64,000 nucleotides of DNA, from contig JAJUBI010000002.1 of the NCBI GenBank assembly GCA_022419385.1, positions 682,001 through 746,000 on the forward strand, read 5' to 3'. Made by a program: the position numbers and the translations under genes. Under the pieces are notes generated by a model. It searched no databases and had not been told where the DNA came from. It was given only the letters and a program-made list of their open reading frames with translations. This document shows positions 21,267-33,800 of this stretch, piece after piece. Each line of letters begins with the position of its first letter. Within the stretch, counting starts at the first letter, position 1. This stretch comes from Paraconiothyrium sp. Pb-2020 (Eukaryota; Ascomycota; Dothideomycetes; Pleosporales; Didymosphaeriaceae).

Positions 21267-24200
21267 TCAGTCCAGAGCAACTCCACACTGCGTCAAATGT
21301 CCCCTAAGCTCCTCTTCCATCCTCTGCTTAGACTCCTTCACCTTCCGCCCCAAGATCTCTCGCCGTTGGAGCGTCAGAACGCTCCTGTCTTCGCTCTCAG
21401 GACACACTCTGTTGAAATCGCCAAGGATCGATTTAAGAACCCCAGCGCATCTGTCAGCCAAATTCTTCTCAACGCTGTTGATTGTCTTGGCCAGAGCGTA
21501 GTCGACGTATTTTTTAACTTCCGGATAGGGCCCCTCGGTGCGGTCGCAGATTAGGGCAGAAAAGCGTGCCTTTTTCGCTATGTGTATAGCACCTCCTGGC
21601 GTTTTGGGTTAGCATGCTAGCTCGGTGTGGCATGAGTGCCAGCCCATACCTTTGCGCGGCCTCTCTGCGTCCGCTTTCTCATAGATCTTGAGCATCTTTC
21701 GGGTGAAAGTGCTGCTTTGCCCGACATTAAACGCGTCGTTGTTAATTGCACTAGACACTGTTAGCTAGACTTATTCACTTGCAGAAGAAGAATAGCAACA
21801 CACAGTAGGGCTGCATCCATGTTGTCCACCACTTCGTTGACGATATGGGTCATCTCTTGTTTCCGATCGCGGAAGCTGGCGAAGAAGGGTCTGAAAGCTA
21901 CGCTTTGAGATATGTCGAGATCATCTGATTCCGCAGTCAGTGAGTGTTTCTCAATGCTGCCTCGGGCTTGGCGACCAATCCCAGGTCAACATCCAAACAT
22001 AAACACCTACTCTTCATCTTTTCTTCCAAATTCTCCAGAAGCTCGTTCACAAGCAAGATAGCTTCAGTTCGGAAGGCGGAACATCCTTCTCCACGAAAGG
22101 CGTCGAAGGTTGGCTGCAGTTCCTGCCGGATCGATCCCATCAGTTCTTGGTTCCAGTCTGCTTTGCCGCATTTAGGCGTTTTCCATTTCCCTTGATGTTT
22201 GAGAAAGGCTGTGAATCCTTGAGACGTGTACTATAGACTATCAGCGCCGCTACTCGAGACAACATGAGACTTGACTAACTTTGGACCACTTTGCGCACAA
22301 AGTTTTAGCGACTTCGAGCCACGTGGCCATGGCGATATCGAACTTGGCGATCACTGGTGTCTCAAAAGTCTTCTTAAAATCAGACGTAAGTGTCTCGAAG
22401 TGGGTTTGATTCATCTGGACATCCAGCAAAATCGTGAGCAAGTGGTCTCTCTTCATCATGGGCTTTGAGCCAATGCAAGAAAGTTCCATCTCGTTCAGGA
22501 GCACGCGGATGAATACGCAGTGTCGCTGGAACTGCTCGACCTTGCCAGCTTTGGCAGCAAGAGAAAGGATGTGGCTTCGGAGGGCTGGAATCTCTGTCAT
22601 TCCAACGGACATCCTGGGGACTTCGGAAGTAGGGTAGCCCCTGACATGCTCCATATTGACCTTACTGCTTACACAGAAGACTGGCAGTGTATTTGGATCT
22701 TTCGTGCTTCCACGATACCAGGCTTGTAGCGTTGTGCGCACGTGTGTGTTGCGTGCGGTTGCAAAGATTTTAATCCGGCTATCAATGTGTTAGTGCTTTA
22801 CTTTGGTATTTTCAATTCCACTAACCTGGACTGTATGTGCTTTTTGAGGTATCTGAAACTGGTTAGTGTTGTTCGGTAGTGAAATGGCCTTGGAGTGGCG
22901 ACCTACTCGTGAAGCCCTCGTCTCTTTTCGAACTCTTCATAGGCGACAGGCGTCTCAGCCGAGTATTTGAGGGTTTTAGATTTCCGCACTTCGTCTTTCA
23001 GGTCTTGCTCAAGGCAATCGAGCGACTGGAGGTGCTCCTTCTGCCTGGGGCTAAGCTTCAAACGCCTACATTCATCTTCGTCGATTACCTGCCACATTGT
23101 TATTATGTATCAAGTGGTTATATCATTACGAGACATACATCTGAGCGTGTGAGTGCAAGGGTGAGTTTGCCGTGACGCTTCCGCCTGGTGACCTCCAAGG
23201 CATACTTTTCGAGACCAGAATCATCCATTGCCCTGTCCAAGTTTGCAACAACGATTACGTGATCACACTGTCGTAGGTATCGATGGGCGCAATTTACGCG
23301 CGCATTGTTACTGTCCGTGACGCCCGGTAGATCCACGAAGACAACTCCCTTCGAAAGGATCGGGTTGGCCAAGTACTTCCTATATACGCTTAACAAGAGA
23401 GTAATACACGGAGTAGGCATGCCTTACCTTGCGTGCTTGACGAACGGCCAGACGGAGCATTCCAGGGAGGTTCCTTCGATTTGTGGGTCGTCGCATTGTT
23501 GAATGAACGGCTCGAGTTGGGCGTTTAATTGATCTGTAGTGTGGGCAGTTATAGTGGCGACATTGCCTAACGTGGAGAGCTCAGTAATGATCTCTCTGGT
23601 CCATCGCAGGAGTTTGTCGACAATCTTGTGGTCTCTTGCGGACTTGAGTTGACTCAAGAATTGGGTTGCGGTCTCTTCGTCTTCGAATTCTTCCTTGTCG
23701 CCGAAAAGAGCAGTCAAGATTTTCAGTGCTGGCTTTCCCAGATCTGTCGCAGCTTCTTTCGTGGCCTCTGCGTCTTCGTCGAGCCGCGATGACCAGTAAT
23801 CCGCAACGGCAGCTCGAACGATGTCTTCGCACACTGATCGAGGATGCCAGAAGACGCGCGCCATGAAGGGCAATTCTTGTGTGTGGAGGGCATGGGTAAT
23901 TTCGATTGGGACAAGTGTTCCGACACCTCCGTCTCCAGTCTACGTCCTGATCAGTGACGTTCTCCAGAGTCTTACCCTCCAGGAAGTAAGACACAGATCG
24001 TCGCAGAAGCCACATACCTTCAACGAAAGCCCCTCGACAGCAAGACACGCATTCAATAGCGAACTCTTGCCGACAGCACAGTTTCCATAGAAACAAATCA
24101 TCCTAGGCGCCGGATACTTCGGCGTCCTGATACAATCAAGACGTTCTAGCATGAATTTCGCCTCAGAACCCTTGTCCTCGATGTCAACGACCGTTTGCCG

Positions 24201-24600
24201 GAGACCACAGACAATCTCCGTCGCAGTCTTCTCCGCTGCCGCGAACGACGGATTGAACATGGCTAGGTCAGGCAACGGCTCGGAATGCGGGTCATGTTTA
24301 ACAGTAGCGTCTGGATCCAGTGTGGTGTAGCTCTTTTCGATTTTTGAAAAGTAGGCAGCGGTCTCGGCGTCAATGTTGCCCGCTATGGGAGGGTCAGCGG
24401 AGTGCCAGCAAGTGGGCTATAATCTTACCTTTGCGCTTCTGAGGCTGCGGCGCGTTTGCAGCGGCACTGTGGTACATGGGAGGAGCCACGGGTGCGGCGA
24501 GAGACGACATTGCGGGTATTGGAAGCATAGCGTCCTCTTCCTCGTGGAAACCAGTCCGCTCCTCGGGCTCAAACAAAGGCGAGTCCATGACGGCCCGCAT
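21267..24600 (-). CDS. SLIP-GC/dynamin-like large GTPase, copy 1
   Basis: Eleven exons are inferred: 24600-24429, 24382-24018, 23939-23428, 23379-23139, 23088-22907, 22852-22826, 22778-22280, 22230-22011, 21924-21804, 21750-21650 and 21595-21267. They give 922 aa with every phase consistent. The GTPase core shows a P-loop GNCAVGKSS at about 157-165, G3 DLPG at about 366-369 and G4-like TRSD at about 427-430. Next come a charged coiled-coil-like stretch, the block LPVFCVSSKVNMEHVRGYP, and long helical segments including KCGKADWNQELM, as in fungal proteins annotated with similarity to nuclear GTPase SLIP-GC. The role is unknown; GTP binding and oligomerisation are inferred from the family. Exon 22852-22826 is only 27 nt. 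A second member lies at 43722-47136. Confidence 0.8.
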
Positions 24601-25131
24601 GCAATGGCGCTGAAGTTGTGGAAAGCGAGGATGAGGTTGAGTACAAGTCGGACCAGAGAGGATTCATATAGGGGACGGTGGAGGTTCTCATACAAGTGAG
24701 AGAAAGTGCGTAAGTGATAGATTCATGCCTCTCTTTCGTACCTTCATGGGTGACAGTCGTCCGAAGCCAACATCTGATGACTGGCTCTGAAGAGCAGCCA
24801 ACATACTTGAGTCGATGCCCATGTTCTAATCAAAATCGGTCAGAAACCAGATAACGAAGGCGGGCATTTGGTCTTGAGGTGCGTGTTGAGGTGTGCTAAG
24901 CGGAAAGCAATGATGAGACTTCTCCATGATGTAACCGAGATCTCGTAGGAAGGTGCGCTCCAAGCAACGCGCATAGAACAACGGCAAGGGCACTAGCAAG
25001 ACAACGCTAGAAGGCATGGTTGGACGAATGGTCAGGCAACGGATTAGACAAATTAGGCTTTTCAGCAGTCTTGCAGCTGGCTCGCGCACACCTAACATTT
25101 ACATACCTCTCTAAACATATATGTAAACTAC
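24601..25131. other. Promoter region of GTPase copy 1
   Basis: This stretch holds the GTPase 5' flank and the carboxypeptidase 3' flank. No gene is recognised. Confidence 0.45.
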
Positions 25132-27011
25132 TCAAGCAGACCTCTTCCCACCCTTCGACTTTCTCGGTCTACCCAAGAAACTCCTCGCCTGCTTCATCCC
25201 TCGCTTCTCGTTCAAACCTCTCTTACCAACGCCAGCAGCCCATGTCGGTACCGGATCCGGCGCGTTCAGGTCCACGTTATACGTCGCGTTACTCGGCGTA
25301 ACCTCGAGTTGGATTGTTGCGTTACCTTCTCTAAAGTCGCTTGTAGGCGTGCCGACTGTTTTGTATCCAGCTTCATCCTTCACGCAAGTCTGGCCCGTCT
25401 CGATGTCACTCTGGTTCAGCGCGCGTTGGAAGATCTCGAGCGCGGCTAAGGGCTGGTAGAAGGGTACTGGAGTATGTTAGCGAGGGTAACCCGAAATTCG
25501 GATGGGGTACGTACCTTCGTGACCAGACTCATAGATACGAACGAAGGAGAAAAGGCCGGATTGTCGGACCTGCCCGTGCACCTTGCCGTCCGATGTTGAG
25601 ATGTTGGCGAAGCCGGCCTCGGTGTAGCCAGTTGCGTTGATCAATTTCGCGACCTCTTGACCGCCGAGCCAATTGCAGTTGTAATCAGCGTCGCCATAGT
25701 ACAGCATCACCTGAACACCAGCATCGAGAAGCTTACGGCAGTCCTCAATGGTGCCGGATTCGCGGTCGTCGTCTCCCGTGTTTCCGAATGCTGTGCTCAC
25801 TGTACTCGAGCTCTCGCTGAAGTTCTGGAACGCGCCAATGGCTTTTTGCACCTCGGCTGTGTTAAGGTACTCGACATAGTAGCTGTAGGGGAATGGGTCG
25901 GGGGTCAGTTCGCGCATGTCGTATTCATCGCGGCCCGAGTACAAGTCGTAAGGATACTCGACTTTGTTATAGCAGAAGTCGTCTGCGGCGGAGCAAACGG
26001 CGTTAGAGCCAGTGGCATAGCAGTCGCGGGTGCGGTCGAGACAATTGCCTTCGCCATAAAGATTGTTTGTCCATTCAGCGATAACTGAGGCGTTGTAGGG
26101 CATGTAGTCATATGTGTTACCGCCCGTGGCAAACTTGTAGTAGGCTTCGTATTGGATCAAGGGATCGAACCAACCGTTTCCGATAAGGACGTTTTCGAGG
26201 TTAATGTGATGGGTACCGGAGATGTTCTTAGCATTCTGATCGAGGATGTAGGCTAGTCGCATTGTTAGTGAACCACCCATGCAGAGGAAGATCGCAACTT
26301 AGGCATACCGTTGAAAACAGGCCCGTAATGTCCGCCGTAGCTCTCAGTAGTAAAGCTGAAACCGTTCCTGGAATATTGCGGGAACGCCCCCATGAAACCT
26401 TGCAAGGTCTTCCACATCCCTGATGCCGCATCTTCGGTTTTGTTCGGAACCGATTGGATCAATGGCTTCGAGTACGTTCCACATGTACCATACGCCTCTG
26501 CATACTCTGGACACGTCGCATTCGGCAATTGAACGGTGTTACCATCATCATCCTTGAAAGCTGGGATTGGGATGCTGTACGAGAGGCCAACAGTAGAAGG
26601 TTCGTCGATGAATAGCATGTTGCTGGCATTGCTCCAGGAGTAAGGATTATTGAAGGGCTTGAGGTCGGGTCCTACACCGCAAGGTCCCAGTTCCTGGAAA
26701 AGTCCAATCATTGAAGATGAACCGGGCCCGCCATTGATCCACACCGTCAGAGGTGCCTCAGTTGGGTCTTGGTTCCGCGCTTCGAAGAACCACCAGAAGA
26801 TGTGCTGGTCCTCTGCGATATCGGCGTAGCCCGAATAACTCTTGACGTTGGGGTCGAGCTCGCAAATGCCTGCTGGGACTTCCTTGTATCGCACGCTGAT
26901 GTTCGCAAAGCCGAGCTTTTCAATGAGGTCTGTTGGAGCGGGAACGAATTGCGCGGAGACGCTGTTAGCCAGCAATGCCGCCGCAGCGCATTTGAGTGAC
27001 GCCTTCATCAT
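25132..27011 (-). CDS. Secreted serine carboxypeptidase, peptidase family S10
   Basis: Three exons, 27011-26309, 26252-25515 and 25466-25132, encode 591 aa; introns are 56 and 48 bp. An N-terminal signal peptide (MMKASLKCAAAALLANSVSA) indicates secretion or vacuolar delivery. S10 enzymes remove C-terminal residues from peptides at acid pH. The substrate-binding WINGGPGSSS block is present. The catalytic triad is visible: Ser at about 224 in TESYGGHYGP, Asp at about 424 in YGDADYNCNW and His at about 479 in YESGHEVPFYQP. Exon 2 to 3 joining restores the last motif. There are many N-x-S/T sites and paired cysteines. The C-terminal 30 residues are unusually basic (KRG repeats, RPRKSKGGKRSA). The gene is divergent from the HET gene at 28119. 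Confidence 0.92.
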
Positions 27012-28118
27012 GGAGTATAACTCGTTGAAGCTGCATCATGAAGATCGTTAGCCTGTGGTCTTCTCAGTCGGAGACTCAGCTTACCTGTGTCAATTGCTTC
27101 AAATGCTTCCAATGGCTCGTTCAATTAGCGATACAGCTCTCGCAAGACAGCCACGAGCAAGACAGGAATCCGGATGCACGCTCGTCACCCCTTCAGCGGG
27201 ACGAACCAAGCTCTTAAGCACCCGCATTTTCCTGCCAGGGACCGGGATAAGCTTCGAGCTTCCTGCAGCAAGCTCAATCTTCGCGCCGTGGGACCAATCC
27301 GATCCTGGACCCGAGAACGCGATAACTATCCCACCTGCCGGTAACGGTTAAATGGTGGTGCATATCTTCGGGTACGCACGACCCTGGTCGACAAATTGAC
27401 ATGCATCTTTCCATCGATGACGTTAGCTTCGCAGTTGGTTCCGATGTAACATGTTTTCTGCAGTCGACCGCATGGCCTGCAATTGTTGCAGTGATGTCCG
27501 CTTTGCATTGTTGAGTAATCCTCTGCTACGGAATGCTGCGTCCGCTTGTTGCTGTCGTCCCTTAGGTGTTCGGCTCGAATTGAGCACAAGCTCAAGCTTC
27601 GGAAGCTTGATGGAGCTTGTCAGCCGTTATCGATAGATGGGGGCTAACACCCGTTCGGGAAGGTCGTCATAAGACCACGAGCCGCTCGCATCGGAAATCT
27701 GGTACGCCATATCGCTATGCTCTAGCTGAGCGTTGGAAGGAATTATAGGCGTTGTCGAGGGATTCAAGACGGGTGCACGAGGATGGTGTCCATCGACGCG
27801 ACGCTGGCAATATTAGGACGCCTGCAAGTGAAAGCATACTATGTCGGTTATGCTCAAGGAGAAACGGAAAACTGTGTGGGCACATCGCTCTTTCCTTCAA
27901 TATGCATTGCGACATCGAGCATGCCGAACTCTGCGAGGAAAGAACTTTGGATGGCATCACGGTCTGGCGCCTGCTCGAAAAGTTGTTGCAGCCTCAGATT
28001 ATTAACATTTGAACATGACTTCGGCCTCACTCCAACAACAGCATCCATTTACGTACAGAGCCACAATTCTTAGAGTATCTCATTCTTTGAGCCATTACAC
28101 GGACGCCGAACGTGCGAG
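27012..28118. promoter_or_regulatory. Divergent intergenic region between carboxypeptidase and HET genes
   Basis: This 1.1-kb region lies between two divergent starts and should hold both promoters. No coding similarity is seen. The short frames on both strands look like chance openings. Confidence 0.45.
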
Positions 28119-29972
28119 ATGGATTCCTTAATGTCAACCTACGAGTTCGAACTGTTCTTCGACGCGGGCTCCGAAATCAGGCTCCTCACGATCCTCCCGG
28201 GCAGCACTCAAGACCCGGTCGCCTGCAAACTAGAGATTCATCAGGTCGACTCTCCACCCAGCTTTGAAGCACTGTCTTATACGTGGGGAGATAACGATGC
28301 ACAAAATCCAATCGACATCGATGGACACTGCTTCATTGTCCACGGAAATGCATATCAAGCTCTCCTCGAACTGCGAAATCCCGAGGCGCCTCGGACACTC
28401 TGGATTGATGCAGTCTGCATCGACCAAGAGGATGAAGAGGAGAAAGCGCGCCAGGTCCCGCTCATGAAGAGCATCTACGGCAAAGCTGAGAGGGTCGTCG
28501 TTTGGTTTCCAAAACCGCGAGGTAGAGGAAAAATAATCCTCGGGCTGCTCAGAGAATTGCATCTCTGGGGTTTGGAAACGGCGACGAGCATGATTGAAGA
28601 TAAGGATTGGCACAGGCTGAAGGCCTACGACTGGCTCGCCCTTCGAGATTTCCTGGTCCATCCGTGGTGGTCGCGAGTATGGACGCTACAAGAGGTTATC
28701 CTGGCGCGCGAGATCGTCTTCCAAGTCGACAAGCACACTATCTCCTGGGATTCGATAGTGATGCTGGGTCGTGAGAGAAAGGCCTTGCCAAACGGTAGAT
28801 ACTACCCTCGCCCTTACGATAGTCAGCCGCGTGGACGCTTCGCAATATCAGAAATTGAGTGGGCACGGAGTCTGCGGAAGTCAGGCCTGGGATTCTCGCT
28901 ACTGGATTTGCTTCTACATGGTTGGGAGCGGAAAGCAACAGATCCCAGAGACTGCATCTACGGCTTATCTGCACTTGCCTCGGACATCGAGGCCGAGGAA
29001 CTCGATCTGAACATCGACTATACTGCTACTGTGGCGGAAGTATTGACCGACGCTGTGAACAAGATCCTACTAAAACACGGTACGTTGGAGCTATTCAGCA
29101 ACGCAGGACTTGGGTTTCCACGGCCTCTCCCATATTTGCCGTCTTATGTCCCTAACTGGTCTAACTTGAATGTCCCGGCAAAGCCGTTGTATTACCTCTT
29201 CGATGGGGGCCGGCAGACATTGGCCCCCGAAGAGAAAGGAATCAGGCTCCATCCCTGCGGGCAATTGCAGGCGTCGGCATACTTTCTAGACACTGTTCTA
29301 ATGGTCAGCAGCGGGCCCCTAACCGGCATCCAGGAGGCACCATACTACCAAAAATGCTTAGCCTGGTTGGACGAGGCAGAACGCATGTCAGTGTACGGTA
29401 ACGGTCAGCACTGTGCAAAGAACCCTTATCCTCTGATGGCCCCTTTGGAGGGCTATGTGTCGATCTTAGAAGCTTTCTGGCGCACTCTGGTGGCGGATAG
29501 GAGCATCCGATGGTCTAAGGCTCCTCCTTTTGGGTTGCATGGGTATTTGAGGTACAAGATAAGGCTGGCGAAGGCGTGCGGGAAGCCTACGACTACTCTG
29601 TTCGTAAATACCAACGAATACGGACGCTTGTACCCGGTCCCGACGGAAGATACGGCAGTTTTGTCGGAAGATTGGATCAACACGATGCGCATCACATCCT
29701 ATGGACGGTCATTCTGTTTGACAAGCGCTGGGAGGATAGGCTTGGTGCCCCCGGGAACAAAGCCTGGCGATGGTATCTGTTTACTGGTAGGAGGTGCAGT
29801 ACCATTTGTTATGCGATCGTACATTCCGACGAATATGCCCTTTATACAGCAGGGAGTCCAATTGCAGCTGGTAGGAGAGTGTTATATTCACGGTGTTGAT
29901 GCGGTCGAGACCATCAAGGGCTGGCGAAGTGCTGCTCACTATAAGGCGCCGCATCCGGTGTTGCTGGCTTGA
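28119..29972 (+). CDS. HET-domain (heterokaryon incompatibility) protein
   Basis: A single exon encodes 617 aa. The HET domain spans about residues 48-200, with the classic blocks FEALSYTWGD (residues 49-58), RTLWIDAVCIDQ, QVPLMKSIYGKAERVVVWF, and further on WWSRVWTLQEV and DPRDCIYGLSAL. HET-domain proteins trigger or execute cell death when genetically different fungal individuals fuse. The rest of the protein, about 400 residues, has the usual HET-family tail (TDAVNKILLKHGTLELFSNAG, LPYLPSYVPNWSN, RIGLVPPGTKPGDGICLLVG) with no second recognisable effector or NLR domain. HET genes are numerous in Pezizomycotina, so a specific incompatibility function cannot be assigned. Confidence 0.93.
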   Translation: MDSLMSTYEFELFFDAGSEIRLLTILPGSTQDPVACKLEIHQVDSPPSFEALSYTWGDNDAQNPIDIDGHCFIVHGNAYQALLELRNPEAPRTLWIDAVCIDQEDEEEKARQVPLMKSIYGKAERVVVWFPKPRGRGKIILGLLRELHLWGLETATSMIEDKDWHRLKAYDWLALRDFLVHPWWSRVWTLQEVILAREIVFQVDKHTISWDSIVMLGRERKALPNGRYYPRPYDSQPRGRFAISEIEWARSLRKSGLGFSLLDLLLHGWERKATDPRDCIYGLSALASDIEAEELDLNIDYTATVAEVLTDAVNKILLKHGTLELFSNAGLGFPRPLPYLPSYVPNWSNLNVPAKPLYYLFDGGRQTLAPEEKGIRLHPCGQLQASAYFLDTVLMVSSGPLTGIQEAPYYQKCLAWLDEAERMSVYGNGQHCAKNPYPLMAPLEGYVSILEAFWRTLVADRSIRWSKAPPFGLHGYLRYKIRLAKACGKPTTTLFVNTNEYGRLYPVPTEDTAVLSEDWINTMRITSYGRSFCLTSAGRIGLVPPGTKPGDGICLLVGGAVPFVMRSYIPTNMPFIQQGVQLQLVGECYIHGVDAVETIKGWRSAAHYKAPHPVLLA

Positions 29973-30850
29973 TCCACGAGCGCAGTGGGCGGGCGAGAAG
30001 GATCAGATACAGCCAGTAGCACTACCGAGCTATCCTCTGGTGCGCGTGTATTTTAGGAGAAAGCAAGTTATGACTGAGCTTGCAATCGGGAGTTCGGAGC
30101 AACTATTGATACCTCGAACGTTCGCTTCCTACCATCGCAAGGGGAACGGTCTTTGTAAGGGACGAGATAGTGCACTGGCGTGACTGGAAGGGGCGCAAGT
30201 CTTGTACTTCAGTCGCCGTGCGGCTGCACATGTGCCCTTCGGGCCTATCATGTTAGTCAGCTTGCATGTGCATGGTGCATGAGGTCGAGCACGGGTCTAA
30301 ACGTCATACCGGTTCGGTTTCACATGGCTCAGGGTCCAGTCCTCACATTTCTGGGAAGCGTGTGGAAGATTCGGCGGGCGAAATCTTTGCTGCAGAGATA
30401 ATATAGCAACACTACGTGTTCAGAATTACTGGAGCGCGTGAAAGCGCAAAGAGTGAGATTATAAAGCGTTGCCCAGGATCCCTGCGGATGAACCTGGCGG
30501 GCGGCAGCAGGAAGGACTCAACAGCACGCACAACAGCAACCCCAGCAGCCAGCAGCCTCGCACCGTCTTACTGCTCCACAACGTCCCGCCTCCACGCGTC
30601 GCCGAATCATTGCGCCTGCCATCCAGCCAGCAGCTTGCGCTAACTTTCCGAGCGCTGTGCAACATCGGAACTGCTTCTGAGGGTTGCATCTCCACGTCCA
30701 GCCCGCATCCTATCCTCGCCTCAGCATGACTGTCGAGCGTCCATGGCCTCTGTGAGAGGTGCAAGAAGCAGTTTGTCTACCAGCTAGCTCTGGTAGCAGC
30801 ACGTCTCAGAAAATCAGCCTCCTAGAGGCATCGTCAGCAAGAAACCCAAA
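29973..30850. other. Intergenic, promoter/leader of the 30851 gene
   Basis: This is an 878-bp stretch. The last few hundred bases are rich in CAGC and CA runs, as in a long fungal 5' leader. No gene is called. Confidence 0.45.
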
Positions 30851-33800
30851 ATGGCGCCCTTTTTTTCCACAAAGCGCAATGCTGCGAAGCGCAATGCCTC
30901 GAGCCTCGCGTCGCCCGAGCCAGTGTCGAGTCCTCCCGCCCATTCGCTATCAAGCCCTGCGCAACCAGGCACCGACTACCTCACGAGCCCGCGCCTGGCG
31001 GACAATGCGGGCTACGCGTCAAGCTCGCCCGTGTCTCCGTTCCCCCCACAGCTACCACCGATTCCACGCGTCGCATCGAAGCTAAACAAGGGCGGGAATA
31101 GTTCGCTGCTGAGCCCACAGCATGCCACAAATCAAGGACACGGCCTCGCTGCGGGGAGTGTGCACGCTTACAATGACACGGCGTTGCGCTCGCCCTTACC
31201 AGCCATGCACAACCAGGTCTCGCCCGGCCACGATGCCAGACACCCGCCTGCGCGGTCGCCGGCGACAGGGAGCCAGCCTATGGGCCTGCGACCGCAGGGA
31301 CAGAGTATCGCCCAGGTGGTGGATACGGCGATGCAGTCGGAAACACCGCCGACCGCTCACTCATCGACTCAGCAGCTAGCACCCTCATTCATATCGTCCA
31401 GCTACTCCAGCTTCTCCAAGTCGCAGACGTCCCTCATGAGCGGCCTCAGCGAGAAGCTGTCCAGCACCTCGAAACCCTCCACACCCACTGGGCAACCACC
31501 AAAAGCCTCCAAATCGAGACTGCGGAACCCTATGTCGCTACTGCTGCGCCGGAGGTCAGGTCAAACTCTAGAAGCTCTGCACGATGAAGCCCTCGTGACC
31601 CAGCGATCACCGTCCATTGTTCCTCCGATTCCTGACAACTACGACCCGAGTATTCGCGGTCGCATCGTACACGACTTCAGCGCGCCGAGGCCGAATAGAA
31701 ACTTCTCGTATAACAACGCATACGGAAACGAACAGTCAAAGGCAGAACCGAGCCCGCCCAAGATAGAGAGAGAGCATACACCAGTGTTTACGGAGCACTT
31801 CGACGATGACACGAGCTATGAACAGAGCCAGGCTGCGATAAGAGCCGAGCAATTGGCTAATAAAGACTTCCTGAAGAGGAATTCGTATGTACCTGAGCCT
31901 ACTGGGCACTCGCCGCCACCTCCGCCACCTCAAGAGTTCGCGAAGAGAAGTTCGTATATTGCGGAACCTCCCACTCGATCCCCACCACCGCCTCCACCAG
32001 TACTGAAGGAATTGCCTTCGCTACCGCCGGTTCAAACTGCTCTGCCGCGAACACCACACACGGAGCCCAACCAGGACTATGCGTCATCTGTTCTGTCGCC
32101 TGTGCAGGAAACATCAAGTCCGTCGAGTCCCATCGATGCGTCTGCCGAAATCACGCCCCGAAAACGAAAATCTACGAAGACACCACCTTCGTCACGATCA
32201 CGAGCTACTTCGGTGACGGACCCGTCATTTGTACCCGCTGGTCTTCCTAAACACTTGACAAGTAGGGCTTCCAGGTTTAGCTTCCAGATAGGAGGCGGGG
32301 AATCCGCAGCGCAAGAGAAGATGATGGAAGAGCGACACATACAAAAGGCGGCAGAAAAAGCGTCGAAGTCGGAAGCTCGTATGTCTACCAACAGCGTGGG
32401 AGACGATTACGACGAGTATGGTATGGATGATGACTTTGACATGGACGGTGGCTATGAGGAAGAGATCCCTATGCTTGGAGAAGAGGACGAGTTCGGCGGC
32501 GGATTGGGAGACCAGATGTTGTCACCGGGTATGTCAGCCTTCGACTTCTCGGCGTTGTCGATACAGCCGAACATGAATGCAATGAGCCCGCTTGGCGTAA
32601 ACGGCGAGTTGAATACACCGATAGACGCCAATGGACAGCAGATAGGATTTGCGATGTCTGAAGACACATTCCAGTCAATGAACCCTTCCGCGGCGGGGCC
32701 TACGCCAGGGCTACAAGAAAGCTACACGAACAACGGTCATGGTCTTGGGTTGATGAATCTCCGGCCAGGGCAAGTTCCCACAGCCAACTTCTCACCAGCG
32801 GAGTCGCCAGTAGACACCTCGGTCGAACCCACCAAATCAGTAACGTTCACTCAAGCGGGCTTAGGTGATGATCTGTATTTCGATGATGGTTTGATTGAGG
32901 AACAGGGTGACGTGGATGCTGTCGATTTTGACGAGGAGGTCTTCGACGACCCCGAAGGACCACTCTTTGATCGCAAAGTAAAGTCTCCGCCAGCGGAGGA
33001 GTTGCGCAATACTCTGTTGTCACATCCGCTTGAAAAGCTTGCTTCAGAAACAGGATACGAAGCGGACGATGACACTCTATCGAAGCATCTCGAGATATCT
33101 GCGCCTTCTTTGATACACAAGACGTCAACGGCCCAACCAAAATCTGATCGAAACCTTAACGCTTACCACAGTGCGCTCGCAGAAGCCGCCAATCGTGCGG
33201 AAGCGCAAGGGCGTTTCGCGAGGAAGGCGAGCGTCGATATCGGACGGTCAAGCCCCGATGCCGATGATTCCTCTTCGATCAGCAATTCGCGACCCAGTCT
33301 TGTCCCCGATGACGGTCGATTCAGTCAGGAAACCACCGGCTTTCCACCTGAGGACGACGGTTTCGGTATGAGTTCAAGTTTCGACGACTATGACTACAGC
33401 GAATATGACGATCTGATGGATGACGAGATGATGATTGCCGAGGCCAATTCGGAAGCTCTAGCAAACGACGATGATGGGTTTTACGGGCAAGAATTTGGGT
33501 TCTACGCTGGACCGCAAGGTGAAGCCTTAAACGCGTATGGTGGATACTTTGGTCCCTCTGGGGTAGGTCGAAGCGTCAGCGGCCGTAATGCGATGCGCGA
33601 GCCCAACTTGACGCCCATCACCGAACGCAGCGAATACAGCACCCGCAACTCTTTTATCAGCGTTAGAAACCTTGGCGACGGCACGAACTCAATCACTAGC
33701 CCCGGCTTTATGGGTCAGTCTCTTACGAGCCCGGCTCTGGCACAACTCGCTCGAATCAGCCCCTATGGGTGGCGTGACGAGGAAGACATGAGTCTCGATG

